Below are positions 1 through 9,042 of a DNA stretch of 64,000 nucleotides, piece by piece. Each line of letters starts with the position of its first letter. The first letter of the stretch is position 1. The notes under the pieces were generated by a model, which was given only the letters and a program-made list of their open reading frames with translations, was not told the DNA's origin and searched no databases. Made by a program: the position numbers and the translations under genes. The stretch comes from an uncultured Mollicutes bacterium (lineage in GTDB: Bacteria > Bacillota_I > Bacilli_A > RFN20 > CAG-826): assembly GCA_900539595.1 (NCBI GenBank), contig UQCQ01000003.1:62001-126000 (forward strand). The letters run 5' to 3'.

Positions 1-458
1 AACATGTTAGGTCCAAGCCCTGCGGTGGCAGTCATTCTAAGTTCTTTTTGAATGCGGCATTGAATTCTTCGAACGATATCCTCGGCCGTGCAACGATAAA
101 GCGATAAATAAGGGGTTAACCGCAAGAAGGATTCGTCCACGGAATAAACGTGTAAATCCTCTTCGGAAATAAAATCGAGAAAGATGGAGACGATGCGAGC
201 GCTTTGCTCCAAATAGTAACGCATCCGCGGTTTGACAATGATTAAATCGGGAATAGGGGGCAATTCAGAGATCCGGCAAACGTTGGGACAGTGGTATTTC
301 TCCTTGAGAAAGGGAGTACAGCTCATGACAATGGTATTCGAACTGCGGTCGGGGTCGGCAACGGCTAAAGGAGTACAGAAGGGGTCAAGACCTCTTTCGG
401 CACATTCACAAGAGGCGTAAAAGGATTTCATGTCAATGACCGCGTAGATGTCTTCCAT
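1..458 (-). CDS. Y-family DNA polymerase (UmuC/DinB type), partial
   Basis: Reading leftward from an ATG at 458, an open frame runs off the window edge after 152 codons. The N-terminus (VIDMKSFYASCE) is the classical Y-family palm start with the first catalytic Asp, and a later YSVDES block carries the second catalytic Asp-Glu pair. Members copy damaged DNA (translesion synthesis) in the cytoplasm. The Cys-rich N-terminus after the catalytic block resembles the UvrX/UmuC-like branch of Firmicutes more than classical DinB, but this is inference. Only the palm and part of the fingers are visible; the thumb and little finger lie outside. Family assignment is firm, branch assignment is not. Confidence 0.9.
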   Translation of the reverse strand, partial: MEDIYAVIDMKSFYASCECAERGLDPFCTPLAVADPDRSSNTIVMSCTPFLKEKYHCPNVCRISELPPIPDLIIVKPRMRYYLEQSARIVSIFLDFISEEDLHVYSVDESFLRLTPYLSLYRCTAEDIVRRIQCRIQKELRMTATAGLGPNM

Positions 459-638
459 ACCTTCATTTTAAGCCGGAATGAATTTGCTCTTGAGCCTTGT
501 CTTTTCTATTGACGAAACGCGGTGGAAACCCGTTATGGGCCGTGTAGGAAATCCCTTATGCCGGCACGGTGGAATCGGAAACGAAAATTTTTGGTTTGAA
601 AGTAAGGAAAAAGGAAGTGGACGACGAAAAAAACGGGG

Positions 639-666
639 TTGAAAGCATCATGGAATCGTCTATAAT
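639..666 (+). promoter_or_regulatory. Promoter of tRNA-Ala
   Basis: A TTGAAA -35 box (639-644) and a perfect TATAAT -10 box (661-666) are separated by 16 bases, with the tRNA starting 12 bases further on. This is a clear sigma-A type promoter. Confidence 0.85.
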
Positions 667-677
667 AAACGGGCCTT

Positions 678-753
678 GGGGCATTAGCTCAGCTGGGAGA
701 GCGCCTCGTTCGCAACGAGGAGGTCAGCGGTTCGATCCCGCCATGCTCCACCA
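678..753 (+). tRNA. tRNA-Ala (anticodon CGC)
   Basis: A full cloverleaf can be folded by eye. The acceptor GGGGCAT pairs with ATGCTCC, the D arm contains AGCTGGGA, the anticodon stem CCTCG/CGAGG carries loop TTCGCAA (anticodon CGC, codon GCG), the T arm loop is TTCGATC, and CCA is encoded at the 3' end. It has its own promoter and terminator, so it is a single-gene unit. Confidence 0.97.
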
Positions 754-797
754 AGACGCAAGTTGTTGTCGGACTAAAACGACATTCCAATAGATCG

Positions 798-820
798 CCA
801 CCTTCGGGTGGTTTTATTTT
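798..820 (+). terminator. Intrinsic terminator after tRNA-Ala
   Basis: Stem CCACC/GGTGG with a TTCG tetraloop, followed by TTTTATTTT. Confidence 0.8.
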
Positions 821-846
821 AAAAAAGCGCCGGCAGGGGCGCTTTT
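821..846 (-). terminator. Terminator for the minus-strand lipoprotein locus
   Basis: Stem GCGCC/GGCGC (827-831 with 838-842). Read leftward it is followed by six T, so it serves the minus-strand locus that ends at 863. Confidence 0.7.
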
Positions 847-862
847 CCCAAGCGGATGGTGT

Positions 863-2305
863 TTATCCAAGTGGAGTGGCTACGCCATCAATTTTGATGA
901 GAGCTGTATAACGGTTACCCGGAACAACAGACGGCATATTGCTGGTGACTGTTGCGTCATTCACGGTGATGGTCGCGTTAAGGTATTCCGCCTGATTCTT
1001 GGTTGGGAAGCTGTAAGTCGTGTTGGTTGCATTTCCAGAATACAATGCGTAATCGGTTACATATCGATCCACGTATCCCGTCATGAATTTCTCCGTTTTT
1101 GTGGGAACTTTGTAATCTACCTCAACCATGACGACTACAAAGGAGCGATCAGCAAGTATTTTTGGCCTCGCATAATACTTTTTGCCAATCGTAGAGAATA
1201 TTTCATCGTCGCTTACGGGCTTTTTCATTTTGGCATCATAGAAGAGTTCTAGTCCGTTTGGTGCCGCAATCTTATTCACGGTGTGGTTAATGTCCTTTCG
1301 GAAGGCGCCTTTCCATAGATAACCGCCTTCAAATTCAAGATCGATTTTTCCTGATACATAGCCACTGGGGGTAGGCTTTTCGTCGAAGGTCGTAGATTCA
1401 TAGAACGTATCGTCAAAAGAATAAGCGAACGAATAGACCGTGCTCTGAACGCTTTTTTCGTTTTTCTCTTCGTTTAGATTTTCCGATTTTCCATAGACAT
1501 CCACGCCCAAACTAAGGAACGTGTTCTTGTCGAAGGTAATGGTGTAACCACCGCTAGATTCCGTGCCCATTTCCCCATATTCGGGGTCTTGTGCGAAGGA
1601 ACTTCCTTTTAAAATGAGACGGTAGGTATCTTTTTACCTCGATGTCCGCACCGAAATGAATGCCTAGGTTCCCATCCATTTTCAAGAACAGGGGGAGGTA
1701 TTCGCGTTTTTCTGCGAAGGAATCCATTTTGGAGAGAATGCTGCTTAGCGAATAGGGCGAACCCCTGAAAGAACTTACGAAGAGATCCCAGGGATTGGTG
1801 CCTGAATCATAGAAGGCATATTCCTTGTCGACGTTGGTGGCAGTTACTTCGCTTCCATCGAATTCGTGGAGAGTGAAATCATCTTCGCCGATTTCGATTT
1901 TCTTTTTTCCTTCGGGGGCACTCATCCATTGTGAGGTTGTCGGGTCAAGGACTTCCGTCTTGGAGGTTTGGACGAATTTTCTGGTCACGGGATTCGCGGA
2001 AAACGTATCTACGTTTTTGACCATACCCCCTTCCTCTTCGCCTTTCATGGCAACACTAACGGTTAACGGGCCATTGTATTGTAACGAATTTAATAAGGGT
2101 GCCTTCATGATTTCCCATGCGACTTCTTTTTCTTCGTTTTCCAAATATCAACAAGTGGCGCAGACTTGGATCCCTTTGCTATTCTTCACATCGTTATGAG
2201 GGGCGCAGTCGGTTGGTTCGAATCGGTTGAGGGTTTCTAGTTGCCACAGGAAATAACGAGCAAAGGCAATAGAAGAAGGAAGGCTGTCTTTGTTGGGATT
2301 TTCAT
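863..2305 (-). pseudogene. Broken lipoprotein gene (stops and frameshift)
   Basis: A ribosome site (GAGGAGAAAAA) precedes an ATG at 2305 that opens a lipoprotein signal peptide ending in the lipobox VISC, but a TAG at 2239-2237 stops it two codons after the Cys, and a TGA follows soon after. Coding resumes near 2146 and runs to a run of five A (minus strand; 1631-1635). Removing one A there joins the frame DIEVK to DTYRLILKGSSF and on to the frame ending at 863. With these lesions undone it would be a lipoprotein of about 480 residues, similar in style to the lipoproteins at 54.8-60.8 kb. The A-run shift alone could be a sequencing error, but the two stops and the second frame change make real decay more likely. 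Function unknown. Confidence 0.8.
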
Positions 2306-2573
2306 ATTTTTTCTCCTCGAATTAATAGTAAATAAAAAAATATTTGCTTGTAAAATACGCATTTTTTAAAAACTAGAGATCAACGAATAAAATTGAATTG
2401 AGAAGGGACGTGTATGCGTTTTCAACGATATTGCGGTGAAATCAAGCCAAGAAATCCATTGTTTTCTAGGAACGTATTATGTCGTTCCTCCTTTTGACTT
2501 CATTCAAAGAATGACTAGGAAAGCGAACCGCCAATGTCTAAACTATCGGTATTCTCAAATAAACGAGTTTGCT
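2306..2573. other. AT-rich intergenic region
   Basis: This stretch separates the divergent lipoprotein pseudogene and the glycosyltransferase. It is rich in A/T runs and must hold the promoters of both, but no -35/-10 pair is convincing. The glycosyltransferase frame stays open leftward to a GTG at 2436 without any ribosome site. Confidence 0.4.
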
Positions 2574-3908
2574 ATGTGGTATGAAATTATCTATCGTGTT
2601 CTCAGCATTTTAAATTATGTGGCCATTGTTCTATTTGGCGTTCCGTTGCTTTTGCAAATCATCGAGGTCTTGGTTTCACTGTTTCACAAGAAGGTGAAGT
2701 TCCCAAAATCAGATAAAAAGGCACGTATCGCCTATTTGATTCCGGCCCGCAATGAAGAAGACGTTATTTTTGATTCTGTGGATGACTTAATCAAAACCCA
2801 AAAATACCCTCGGGAATTGTTTGACGTCTATGTTGTGGCGAATAATTGCACGGATGAAACGGCGGAACGCGCTAAAAAAGCGGGCGCTATCGTTTTAATC
2901 TTGGATGACCCCGATCCAGCCCACCACATGGCCGCCTATCCTTTGAAATATGGCGTGGATTATATTTTAAAAAACGATCCAACTGCTGAACTCATCATCC
3001 ATTTGGACGCGGATAACCACATTAACCACGAATTCTCTTCCTTGATGAATGATGCATACCAATCGGGAGTTGATTTTGCGCGTCCTTATGAAGGCGGATT
3101 GAACGGAACGCAAAATTTCTTTACGAAAGCTTGCGCTTATTTTTACGCCTTCGATTCGCGCTTCGGCGGGAGAGGAAAAGAAGTCATGCGTCTAAGCGCC
3201 CACGTGAATGGAGCGGGGGCCACGATGTCTCGTCGCATGCTACTGGAAACAGGCGGCTACGATTGCCACACCATCAGCGACGACACGGAATTCTCTTTCA
3301 ACCGTATTTTAGAAGGCCGTAAAGCCCATATGGTGGAAGAAGCGGTGGTTTACGAAGACATGCCTTCTAGCGGAGCAGTTACGGCTGGAAGAAATGCTCG
3401 CATTGCCAAAGGGAACAAAATCCTTTTCAAAACCAAAACGATTAAGATGCTGCTGCTATTTTTCAAAACCGGCAATTTCTCCTACCTTGAAACCTTCTTG
3501 ACCTACATTTGGATTTTTATTGGAGGACCCATGTTCATTTGGTTTGCGGCTTATTATGTCTATTTCTTCCTTTTTGCCGGCTTTGCCATGAACGGCACAT
3601 TGGAGCTTAAAATGTTTAGCGAGGCGTATTTCTCTTCCGTTTTATGGAATACGGTTTGGGCGATGATTGGCGTTGCTGGCACCTTATATTTTTTATTCGG
3701 AATCGTTCAGGTTTTGATTTTTGCCTTAAAGGAATACGATAAATTTGGGGCGAAGAGCCGTTGGGAATTCATTCCTATGGTCCTGCTGTTCCCCGTTTAT
3801 CTAATCGTTTATGGCTTCTCGATGATGGCTCCGCCCCCTAAGAAAAAAGGCTGGGTTAAAGTGAAGCGCAATGTAATTTCGTCCCCATCTAAGGAGAAAC
3901 AACAATGA
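2574..3908 (+). CDS. Family 2 glycosyltransferase, membrane-bound
   Basis: A 444-residue inverting GT2 enzyme. After an N-terminal membrane segment come the nucleotide-binding motif LIPARNEEDV, the metal-binding DAD of HLDADNH, and the acceptor/catalytic motif SDDTEFSFN. Two or more hydrophobic segments at the C-terminus place it in the membrane, as in hyaluronan/poly-GlcNAc-like synthases. The frame is open further upstream (GTG 2436, ATG 2511), but ATG 2574 sits directly before the first membrane helix and was chosen for that reason; no start has a strong ribosome site. It overlaps the next gene by ATGA, so it is translationally coupled to an ABC exporter. The sugar and acceptor cannot be read from the sequence. 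Confidence 0.85.
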   Translation: MWYEIIYRVLSILNYVAIVLFGVPLLLQIIEVLVSLFHKKVKFPKSDKKARIAYLIPARNEEDVIFDSVDDLIKTQKYPRELFDVYVVANNCTDETAERAKKAGAIVLILDDPDPAHHMAAYPLKYGVDYILKNDPTAELIIHLDADNHINHEFSSLMNDAYQSGVDFARPYEGGLNGTQNFFTKACAYFYAFDSRFGGRGKEVMRLSAHVNGAGATMSRRMLLETGGYDCHTISDDTEFSFNRILEGRKAHMVEEAVVYEDMPSSGAVTAGRNARIAKGNKILFKTKTIKMLLLFFKTGNFSYLETFLTYIWIFIGGPMFIWFAAYYVYFFLFAGFAMNGTLELKMFSEAYFSSVLWNTVWAMIGVAGTLYFLFGIVQVLIFALKEYDKFGAKSRWEFIPMVLLFPVYLIVYGFSMMAPPPKKKGWVKVKRNVISSPSKEKQQ

Positions 3909-4879
3909 TGATTAAACCAGCGGAAACGCAAAACCATGCCCCTTCTAGCGACGTAGCTTTAGACGTGCAGGATTTGGTTAAGGTCTACGCGAATGGCAAA
4001 GTCGCGGTAGACCACATCTCTTTTCAAGTGAAGCGCGGATCCCTTTTTGCTTTCTTAGGCGTTAATGGCGCTGGCAAAAGCACGACCATCAACATCATTT
4101 GCTCCATTTTGGAGAAGACCCAAGGCAAGATTTGGGTAGAAGGATACGACCTCGACAAGGATCGCAACGCGATTAAAAACCTTATCGGCGTTGTGTTTCA
4201 AAACTCTGTATTGGATGGCATTTTGTCCGTTTATGACAATTTAAAATTTCGCACCGCCTTCTATTCCATGCCCAAAGAAGAGGAAAAAAAGAAAATGGAC
4301 GATATCGTTCGTCTTTTGGATTTGGAACCGATTTTGCATCAGAAGGTAAATACCTTATCGGGAGGGCAACGGCGGCGCGTTGACATCGCAAGAGCCATCG
4401 TTCACGCCCCAAAGTTTTTGATTTTAGACGAGCCGACGACAGGTCTAGATCCAAAAACCAGGCAAATCGTGTGGGAGCTAATCGACAAAGTCCGTCATGA
4501 AACGGGCATGACGGTCTTCCTCACCACCCATTACTTGGAGGAGTCGGAACTTGCCACGGACGTCGTTATCATGAATCATGGCAAGATTATCGCCCAAGGG
4601 ACGCCGAACGATTTGAAAAACCGTTATAGCCACGACTATCTTGTCGCCTATAAGCCGAAGGATGACGCTTTTGAGCAAAAACTTTCTTCTGACGGTTATG
4701 CCTTTCAATACAACGAAGAGAAGCAGCTTTATAACATTGAAATCCACCATACGGATGAGGCAAAGAGATTGTTATCTGCCTTCGATGAGGAATTACAGGA
4801 CGTTGAGATTCGGAAAGGAACGATGGATGACGTCTTCCTTGCCGTGACGGAAGGTCAGGAGTTTGAAAATGAAGAATAA
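3905..4879 (+). CDS. ABC transporter ATP-binding protein (ABC-2 / DrrA type)
   Basis: A 324-residue ATPase with Walker A GVNGAGKST, signature LSGGQRRRVD, Walker B FLILDEPTTGLD and switch His in FLTTHY, plus a C-terminal accessory domain of about 90 residues typical of DrrA/NatA-like exporters. Ribosome site AAGGAG lies 7-8 bases before the start. It energises the permease encoded next. Because it is coupled to a glycosyltransferase, the cargo could be a glycan or glycolipid, but drug or Na+ export systems have the same architecture. Confidence 0.93.
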   Translation: MMIKPAETQNHAPSSDVALDVQDLVKVYANGKVAVDHISFQVKRGSLFAFLGVNGAGKSTTINIICSILEKTQGKIWVEGYDLDKDRNAIKNLIGVVFQNSVLDGILSVYDNLKFRTAFYSMPKEEEKKKMDDIVRLLDLEPILHQKVNTLSGGQRRRVDIARAIVHAPKFLILDEPTTGLDPKTRQIVWELIDKVRHETGMTVFLTTHYLEESELATDVVIMNHGKIIAQGTPNDLKNRYSHDYLVAYKPKDDAFEQKLSSDGYAFQYNEEKQLYNIEIHHTDEAKRLLSAFDEELQDVEIRKGTMDDVFLAVTEGQEFENEE

Positions 4880-5900
4880 TACAAAGACCGTGGATACGAA
4901 TAAAACTCGTAATTTCCACGTGTTAATGATGCTAACAAAGCGCCATTTGAAGATGATTTTCGCCAACCATATTCGCATGATGTACACCTTGATGGTTCCG
5001 ATCGTTATTTTGGTTGTCTACATCCTTTTCCTTCGCGATATGGAAATCATGGCAGCGGAAAACGCCCTTTATGGCGAAGGCATCCGAACGATGGACGAAG
5101 GTCTTATGGTCCAGGTTCGCTCCATTATCGACGGATGGATGATGGCGGGTTTGCTTGCCATATCCATTATTACGATATCCTTGCAAACCAATTCGTTGAT
5201 TGTTGAAGATAAGGAACATGGGATCAACCGCGATTTTGTGGCCTCCCCCATCAACAAAAACGTCTTAATCGCATCCTATTTCCTTTATAACTTCATCGTG
5301 ACAAGCGTTTTATCCCTAATTATATTCGTCATTTGCATGATTACGATTGGTGCTTATGGGGAGTTTATGGTGTCGTTTGTAGATTTCTTCTCCATTTTTG
5401 GCATCATGCTTTTCTCCGTTTTGCTTTCTACCTTAATCACGACCTTTGTCTGCCTCTTCATTAATACAGAAGGGGTTCTTGCCAGCATTATTGCTGTTTT
5501 CTCCGCGGGTGCCGGATTCTTGATGGGCGCTTATATGCCGATTGCCATGCTGCCCAAGGGCATCCAGTATTTTTGCGCCGTGTTCCCTTTGACTTATCCT
5601 TGTGCCTTGACGCGCTTTGCCTTCCTCTCCACCCCCTTCAAACGTTTGGGAGAATATTTGATGGCGAACCCGCAATTAGTTCCGGCAGGACATAGCGTGG
5701 AGGAAATCCTGTCGCTTGTAGAGACGAGTTTTGGCTATCGGATCGATTTCTTCGGCGCAGCCAACATCGGGCCGGACCTATCCTTCGTGGTGACCTTGGC
5801 CTTCATGGTTTTATTCCTTTCTCTCAACATCATTTTCGCGGGACGACTTGCCAAGCTAGAACGCAAAACGATGATTAAGCCAAAGAAAAAGAAGAACTAA
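4869..5900 (+). CDS. ABC-2 type transporter permease
   Basis: A 343-residue membrane protein with about six hydrophobic segments and a large external loop before the first TM pair (residues 50-95), the usual ABC2_membrane layout. The start at 4869 is preceded by CAGGAG with a 7-base gap and lies inside the end of the ATPase gene, so the two are coupled. A terminator follows at 5913, closing the three-gene operon. Confidence 0.9.
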   Translation: MKNNTKTVDTNKTRNFHVLMMLTKRHLKMIFANHIRMMYTLMVPIVILVVYILFLRDMEIMAAENALYGEGIRTMDEGLMVQVRSIIDGWMMAGLLAISIITISLQTNSLIVEDKEHGINRDFVASPINKNVLIASYFLYNFIVTSVLSLIIFVICMITIGAYGEFMVSFVDFFSIFGIMLFSVLLSTLITTFVCLFINTEGVLASIIAVFSAGAGFLMGAYMPIAMLPKGIQYFCAVFPLTYPCALTRFAFLSTPFKRLGEYLMANPQLVPAGHSVEEILSLVETSFGYRIDFFGAANIGPDLSFVVTLAFMVLFLSLNIIFAGRLAKLERKTMIKPKKKKN

Positions 5901-5912
5901 AACAACAAGAAA

Positions 5913-5934
5913 AGCGGCTGAACGCCGCTTTTTA
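5913..5934. terminator. Bidirectional intrinsic terminator
   Basis: Stem AGCGGC/GCCGCT with a five-base loop. T-runs in both directions let it end the ABC operon on the plus strand and the candidate RNA on the minus strand. Confidence 0.8.
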
Positions 5935-6112
5935 AGTAATTTGGCCAGAAGGCGGCGATATAAGCCCTCTTTGTTAAGAAGGTGGTCTCCATGGTCCGCC
6001 TTTAGGATTCTCAGTCGAAATGAGCTTTCAACACGGGCTTCTCCAGTCAGGATACCAGTTATATCGTAAATGTAGGGGGGTATCGAACCTCCTGGCTTGC
6101 TGGTTTCCCAGC
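5935..6112 (-). ncRNA. Candidate structured RNA (6S-like topology)
   Basis: No open frame of note lies here, yet the minus strand has a TATAAT box just upstream and a terminator just downstream, giving a transcript near 200 nt. Read on the minus strand, the 5' part holds a GAAA-tetraloop hairpin (GCTGG/CCAGC). GCCAGGAGG then pairs with CCTTCTGGC near the 3' end, CGATATAA pairs perfectly with TTATATCG, AAGCCC can pair with GGGCTT, and a small hairpin CTCA/TGAG sits near the tip. A long irregular hairpin with a closing stem fits 6S RNA, but no diagnostic primary motif was recognised and SRP or another class is not excluded. Confidence 0.45.
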
Positions 6113-6118
6113 GACTTC

Positions 6119-6147
6119 ATTATAGGAAATGAAAACGTTTATTTGCA
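6119..6147 (-). promoter_or_regulatory. Promoter of the candidate RNA
   Basis: On the minus strand a perfect TATAAT (6124-6119) is preceded at 17-18 bases by a weak CTGCAA/TGCAAA -35. A cre-like sequence (TGAAAACGTTTATT, 12 of 14 positions) overlaps the spacer at 6130-6143. Confidence 0.55.
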
Positions 6148-6203
6148 GTCTTGTACGACGTGAAAGAAACTTCCATAATGAATAAAAGTTTTACCAATAA
6201 AGA

Positions 6204-6228
6204 AAAATCCCGCCTCTACAGAGACGGG
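6204..6228 (-). terminator. Terminator of the ferredoxin gene
   Basis: Perfect stem CCCGTCTC/GAGGCGGG-type pairing (6209-6216 with 6221-6228, one G-T pair), followed on the minus strand by ATTTTTC. Confidence 0.85.
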
Positions 6229-6247
6229 ACAATTTTCTAAAAACGAA

Positions 6248-6427
6248 TTAGGCTTCGGCGATAGCTTGGACCGGGCAGCTGGCGATCGCGTCATCGATGT
6301 CCGCTTCGGCTCCTTCGGCAAAGGCTTCGGCCTTTCCGTCATCGTTGAATTGGAAGATGTCGCCGTGAGCGCCAACGCAGGCACCACAGCCGATGCACAT
6401 ATCCTGATCAACTTTTGCATTCTTCAT
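6248..6427 (-). CDS. Ferredoxin, single [4Fe-4S] cluster
   Basis: A 59-residue acidic protein with ribosome site AGGAGG ahead of its ATG. Cys 11, 14 and 17 form the CIGCGAC motif and Cys 51 sits in ASCPV, the four ligands of one [4Fe-4S] cluster; there is no second cluster motif, so it is of the Thermotoga/Bacillus monocluster type. It carries low-potential electrons in the cytoplasm. Monocistronic with its own terminator. A cluster-transfer gene (nfu) lies at 36.8 kb. Confidence 0.95.
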   Translation of the reverse strand: MKNAKVDQDMCIGCGACVGAHGDIFQFNDDGKAEAFAEGAEADIDDAIASCPVQAIAEA

Positions 6428-6598
6428 AAGGGTAAAATCCTCCTGTGTACTGCCACATTATAGGTCATTGGAAACAGTTTGCAATGAACCAAAATTCCAA
6501 AAGTGTCGATGAAATCAGTTAATATATATTAACTAAAGGGATAAAAACGCATGATTTCGGTTCCTTCTTTCATCGACTTCTTTTAGAATAACAAGCGT

Positions 6599-6901
6599 AT
6601 GGAAACGAGGATGGAACATTTTGCCAAATATCGAAATGACATTCGCATGATGAGCGATGCCGATTTCGAAATTGTTCGCCTTACCCCAGAACAGAAAGAA
6701 CAACTTTCTCGAGCCGTTTCCCCTCAAGAAGCCGCGAGCAAAGTCACGGCGACTTTGGAGCGGGAACGCGGTGCAGCGCCTAATTTCAATGAGGCGTTTT
6801 TGAAGCGCCGTCATCGCCTTTGGGTGATTCAAGGCGTTATCGGGGGCATTCTCTTCATTGTTTTCTTAATCTGGGGACTCTTGTTGTGGAGGAGTAAATA
6901 A
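6599..6901 (+). CDS. Small membrane protein upstream of cmk
   Basis: A 100-residue protein not recognised as a named family. Residues 1-70 are charged and soluble, and residues 74-95 form one hydrophobic helix ending in positive residues, so it is likely tail-anchored with the N-terminus in the cytoplasm. It ends three bases before cmk and shares its transcript. A second start at 6611 is possible; neither has a good ribosome site. Confidence 0.65.
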   Translation: METRMEHFAKYRNDIRMMSDADFEIVRLTPEQKEQLSRAVSPQEAASKVTATLERERGAAPNFNEAFLKRRHRLWVIQGVIGGILFIVFLIWGLLLWRSK

Positions 6902-6903
6902 CT

Positions 6904-7578
6904 ATGCCAATCAGCATTGCCATTGATGGGCCTGCAGCCGCAGGAAAAAGTACGGTAGCGAAGCGCGTCGCCAAAGCGCTCCGTTTTGTTTATGTGGATA
7001 CAGGGGCGATGTATCGCGCTTTTACTTGGTATGTGTTGCAAAAGGGTTTGGATCCCAAAAACGAAGAAGAATCTTGCTCGTTGATTCCAGAAGTTCAAAT
7101 CAAGATGGACCCTCAGGGTGGCGTATTTGTCTGCGGGCAGGATTGCACGCGGGCGATTCGGGAGCCGCTTGTCTCCGGGAATGTCTCTTATATCGCTTCC
7201 TACAAACCCATTCGCCTCGCTTTGATTGAGTTGCAACGTGAACTCGCCAAAGAAGATAACGTGGTGATGGACGGGCGAGATATTGGAAGTTATGTTCTTC
7301 CTAACGCCCAAGTTAAAATCTTCCAAATTGCTTCGGTAGAATGCCGAGCGGAACGCCGCTATAAGGAAAATGTTGAGAAGGGCATCCCCACTACTTTTGA
7401 GGAAGTGGTGGAAGAAGTCAAGAAGCGCGATTACATCGACTCCCATCGTGATTTCGATCCCTTGATGCAAGCGGAGGATGCTATCCCCCTTGATACGTCG
7501 GAAATGGGAATTGAAGAAGTGGTCGATGCGATTCTGACCATCGTGAAAGAAAAGACAGGAATAGAAAAATGCCATTAG
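6904..7578 (+). CDS. cmk: Cytidylate kinase
   Basis: A 224-residue P-loop kinase of normal length that converts CMP/dCMP to the diphosphates with ATP. The N-terminal DGPAAAGKST is the Walker A motif, VDTGAMYRA is the CMP-site motif, and MDGRDIGSYVLP is the family signature. It overlaps der by 10 bases; cmk-der proximity is common in Firmicutes. Identification is secure. Confidence 0.97.
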   Translation: MPISIAIDGPAAAGKSTVAKRVAKALRFVYVDTGAMYRAFTWYVLQKGLDPKNEEESCSLIPEVQIKMDPQGGVFVCGQDCTRAIREPLVSGNVSYIASYKPIRLALIELQRELAKEDNVVMDGRDIGSYVLPNAQVKIFQIASVECRAERRYKENVEKGIPTTFEEVVEEVKKRDYIDSHRDFDPLMQAEDAIPLDTSEMGIEEVVDAILTIVKEKTGIEKCH

Positions 7579-8873
7579 GATTAGTTGCGCTGGTGGGCGC
7601 CCCTAACGTTGGGAAAAGCACCATTTTTAATCGAATCATCGGACAACGTTTGTCGATTGTAGAAGATACTCCAGGGATTACCCGTGACCGCCTTTACGGC
7701 AATGCAACCTGGTTAACGAAAGAATTCCGCGTTGTGGATACGGGGGGGATTGAAATTCATAAGGTCCCCTTCCGCGAGGAAATCAAAGCTCAGGTTGAAA
7801 TCGCACTCGATGAAGCAGACGTCATTGTTTTCGTAACCGATGGCCAAAAAGGCGTATCGGATCAAGACCGTGCGGTGGCTAAGATGCTATACCGAACCAA
7901 CAAGCCGATTCTTTTGATCGTCAATAAAGTGGACAACATCCAGCAAGTAGCCAACGCCCAAGAATTCTATGCCTTGGGTTTGGGGGAACCTTTAGCGGTA
8001 TCGGGAAGCCATGGCATCGGAATTGGCGACCTTTTGGACAAGATCGTTTCGATGCTGCCAGAAAAAGAACAAACCGAATACCCCAATGCGATCCCCTTCT
8101 GTTTTATTGGAAGACCTAACGTGGGCAAAAGCTCGTTGACCAATGCCCTTTTGGGTTCCGAACGCGTTATCGTTAAGGATTTGCCGGGCACGACCCGCGA
8201 TTCCATTGATACGGCGTTTACCCGGGATGGCGATTCTTTTGTTGCCATCGATACAGCGGGACTTGTCAAAAAAGGTAAAATCTATGAAGCAGTAGATAAA
8301 TACGCGGCTTTGCGTGCCCTAAGCGCGATTGATCGCTCTAAGGTTGCGGTATTGGTTTTGGATGCCAGTACAGGAATCATTGAGCAAGATAGCCATGTTT
8401 GTGGATATGCTCTCGATGCGAATAAGGCGATAGTGGTGGTCGTTAATAAATGGGATTTGGCTCCTAAAGGACTGGGACAAGAACAGTTCGTCAAGGATTT
8501 ACAGGCCCGCTTCAAATTCTTAAATTACGCCAAAATCTTGTTCATGTCCGCCAAAAACGGCAAAGGAGTGCAACAAATCCTGCCCGCGGTGAAACAGGCT
8601 TATGAATCGAGCTGCCGCCGTATTTCGACATCGATTCTCAATGAAATCATTCAAGATGCCCAAAACATGAACCCCACTCCGGAATTCAACCACGGCCGTC
8701 TTAAGATTCTTTTCTCCAGCCAAGTGGGAATCAACCCACCGACATTTGTCATGTTCTGCAACGACCCTAAGTTTGCTCATTTCTCCTATACTCGATACTT
8801 GGAAAACCGACTGCGTGAGAGCTTTGACTTCTCCGGTACGCCGATTTCTATTATTTATCGTCAGAAAAAGTAA
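7569..8873 (+). CDS. der: Ribosome biogenesis GTPase Der (EngA)
   Basis: 434 residues, the usual length. Two tandem G domains are visible: GAPNVGKST with DTPGITRDR in the first, GRPNVGKSS with DLPGTTRDS and NKWD in the second, followed by the KH-like C-terminal domain. It acts in late 50S ribosomal subunit assembly. The start lies inside cmk, giving translational coupling, and a terminator follows. Confidence 0.98.
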   Translation: MPLGLVALVGAPNVGKSTIFNRIIGQRLSIVEDTPGITRDRLYGNATWLTKEFRVVDTGGIEIHKVPFREEIKAQVEIALDEADVIVFVTDGQKGVSDQDRAVAKMLYRTNKPILLIVNKVDNIQQVANAQEFYALGLGEPLAVSGSHGIGIGDLLDKIVSMLPEKEQTEYPNAIPFCFIGRPNVGKSSLTNALLGSERVIVKDLPGTTRDSIDTAFTRDGDSFVAIDTAGLVKKGKIYEAVDKYAALRALSAIDRSKVAVLVLDASTGIIEQDSHVCGYALDANKAIVVVVNKWDLAPKGLGQEQFVKDLQARFKFLNYAKILFMSAKNGKGVQQILPAVKQAYESSCRRISTSILNEIIQDAQNMNPTPEFNHGRLKILFSSQVGINPPTFVMFCNDPKFAHFSYTRYLENRLRESFDFSGTPISIIYRQKK

Positions 8874-8890
8874 GCAAAAACAAAAACGAG

Positions 8891-8920
8891 ACGAAGCGGG
8901 AAACTGCTTCGTTTTTCTTT
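8891..8920 (+). terminator. Terminator after der
   Basis: Stem ACGAAGC/GCTTCGT followed by TTTTCTTTT. Confidence 0.85.
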
Positions 8921-9042
8921 TCGTTTTTCAAAGGGATTTCCTTCTCTCTCCACCTTGCTCTTTTTATAAAAGAATGAAAGGAAGAAAGCTTTTCCAAGTA
9001 AAAAAACAAAGTATCATCGATGGCATCGAACTTTTTAAAAAA

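Noticed and set aside
4182..5675. Minus-strand frames in the ABC exporter genes
   Set aside because: Shadows of well-supported ATPase and permease genes with no ribosome sites or family motifs.
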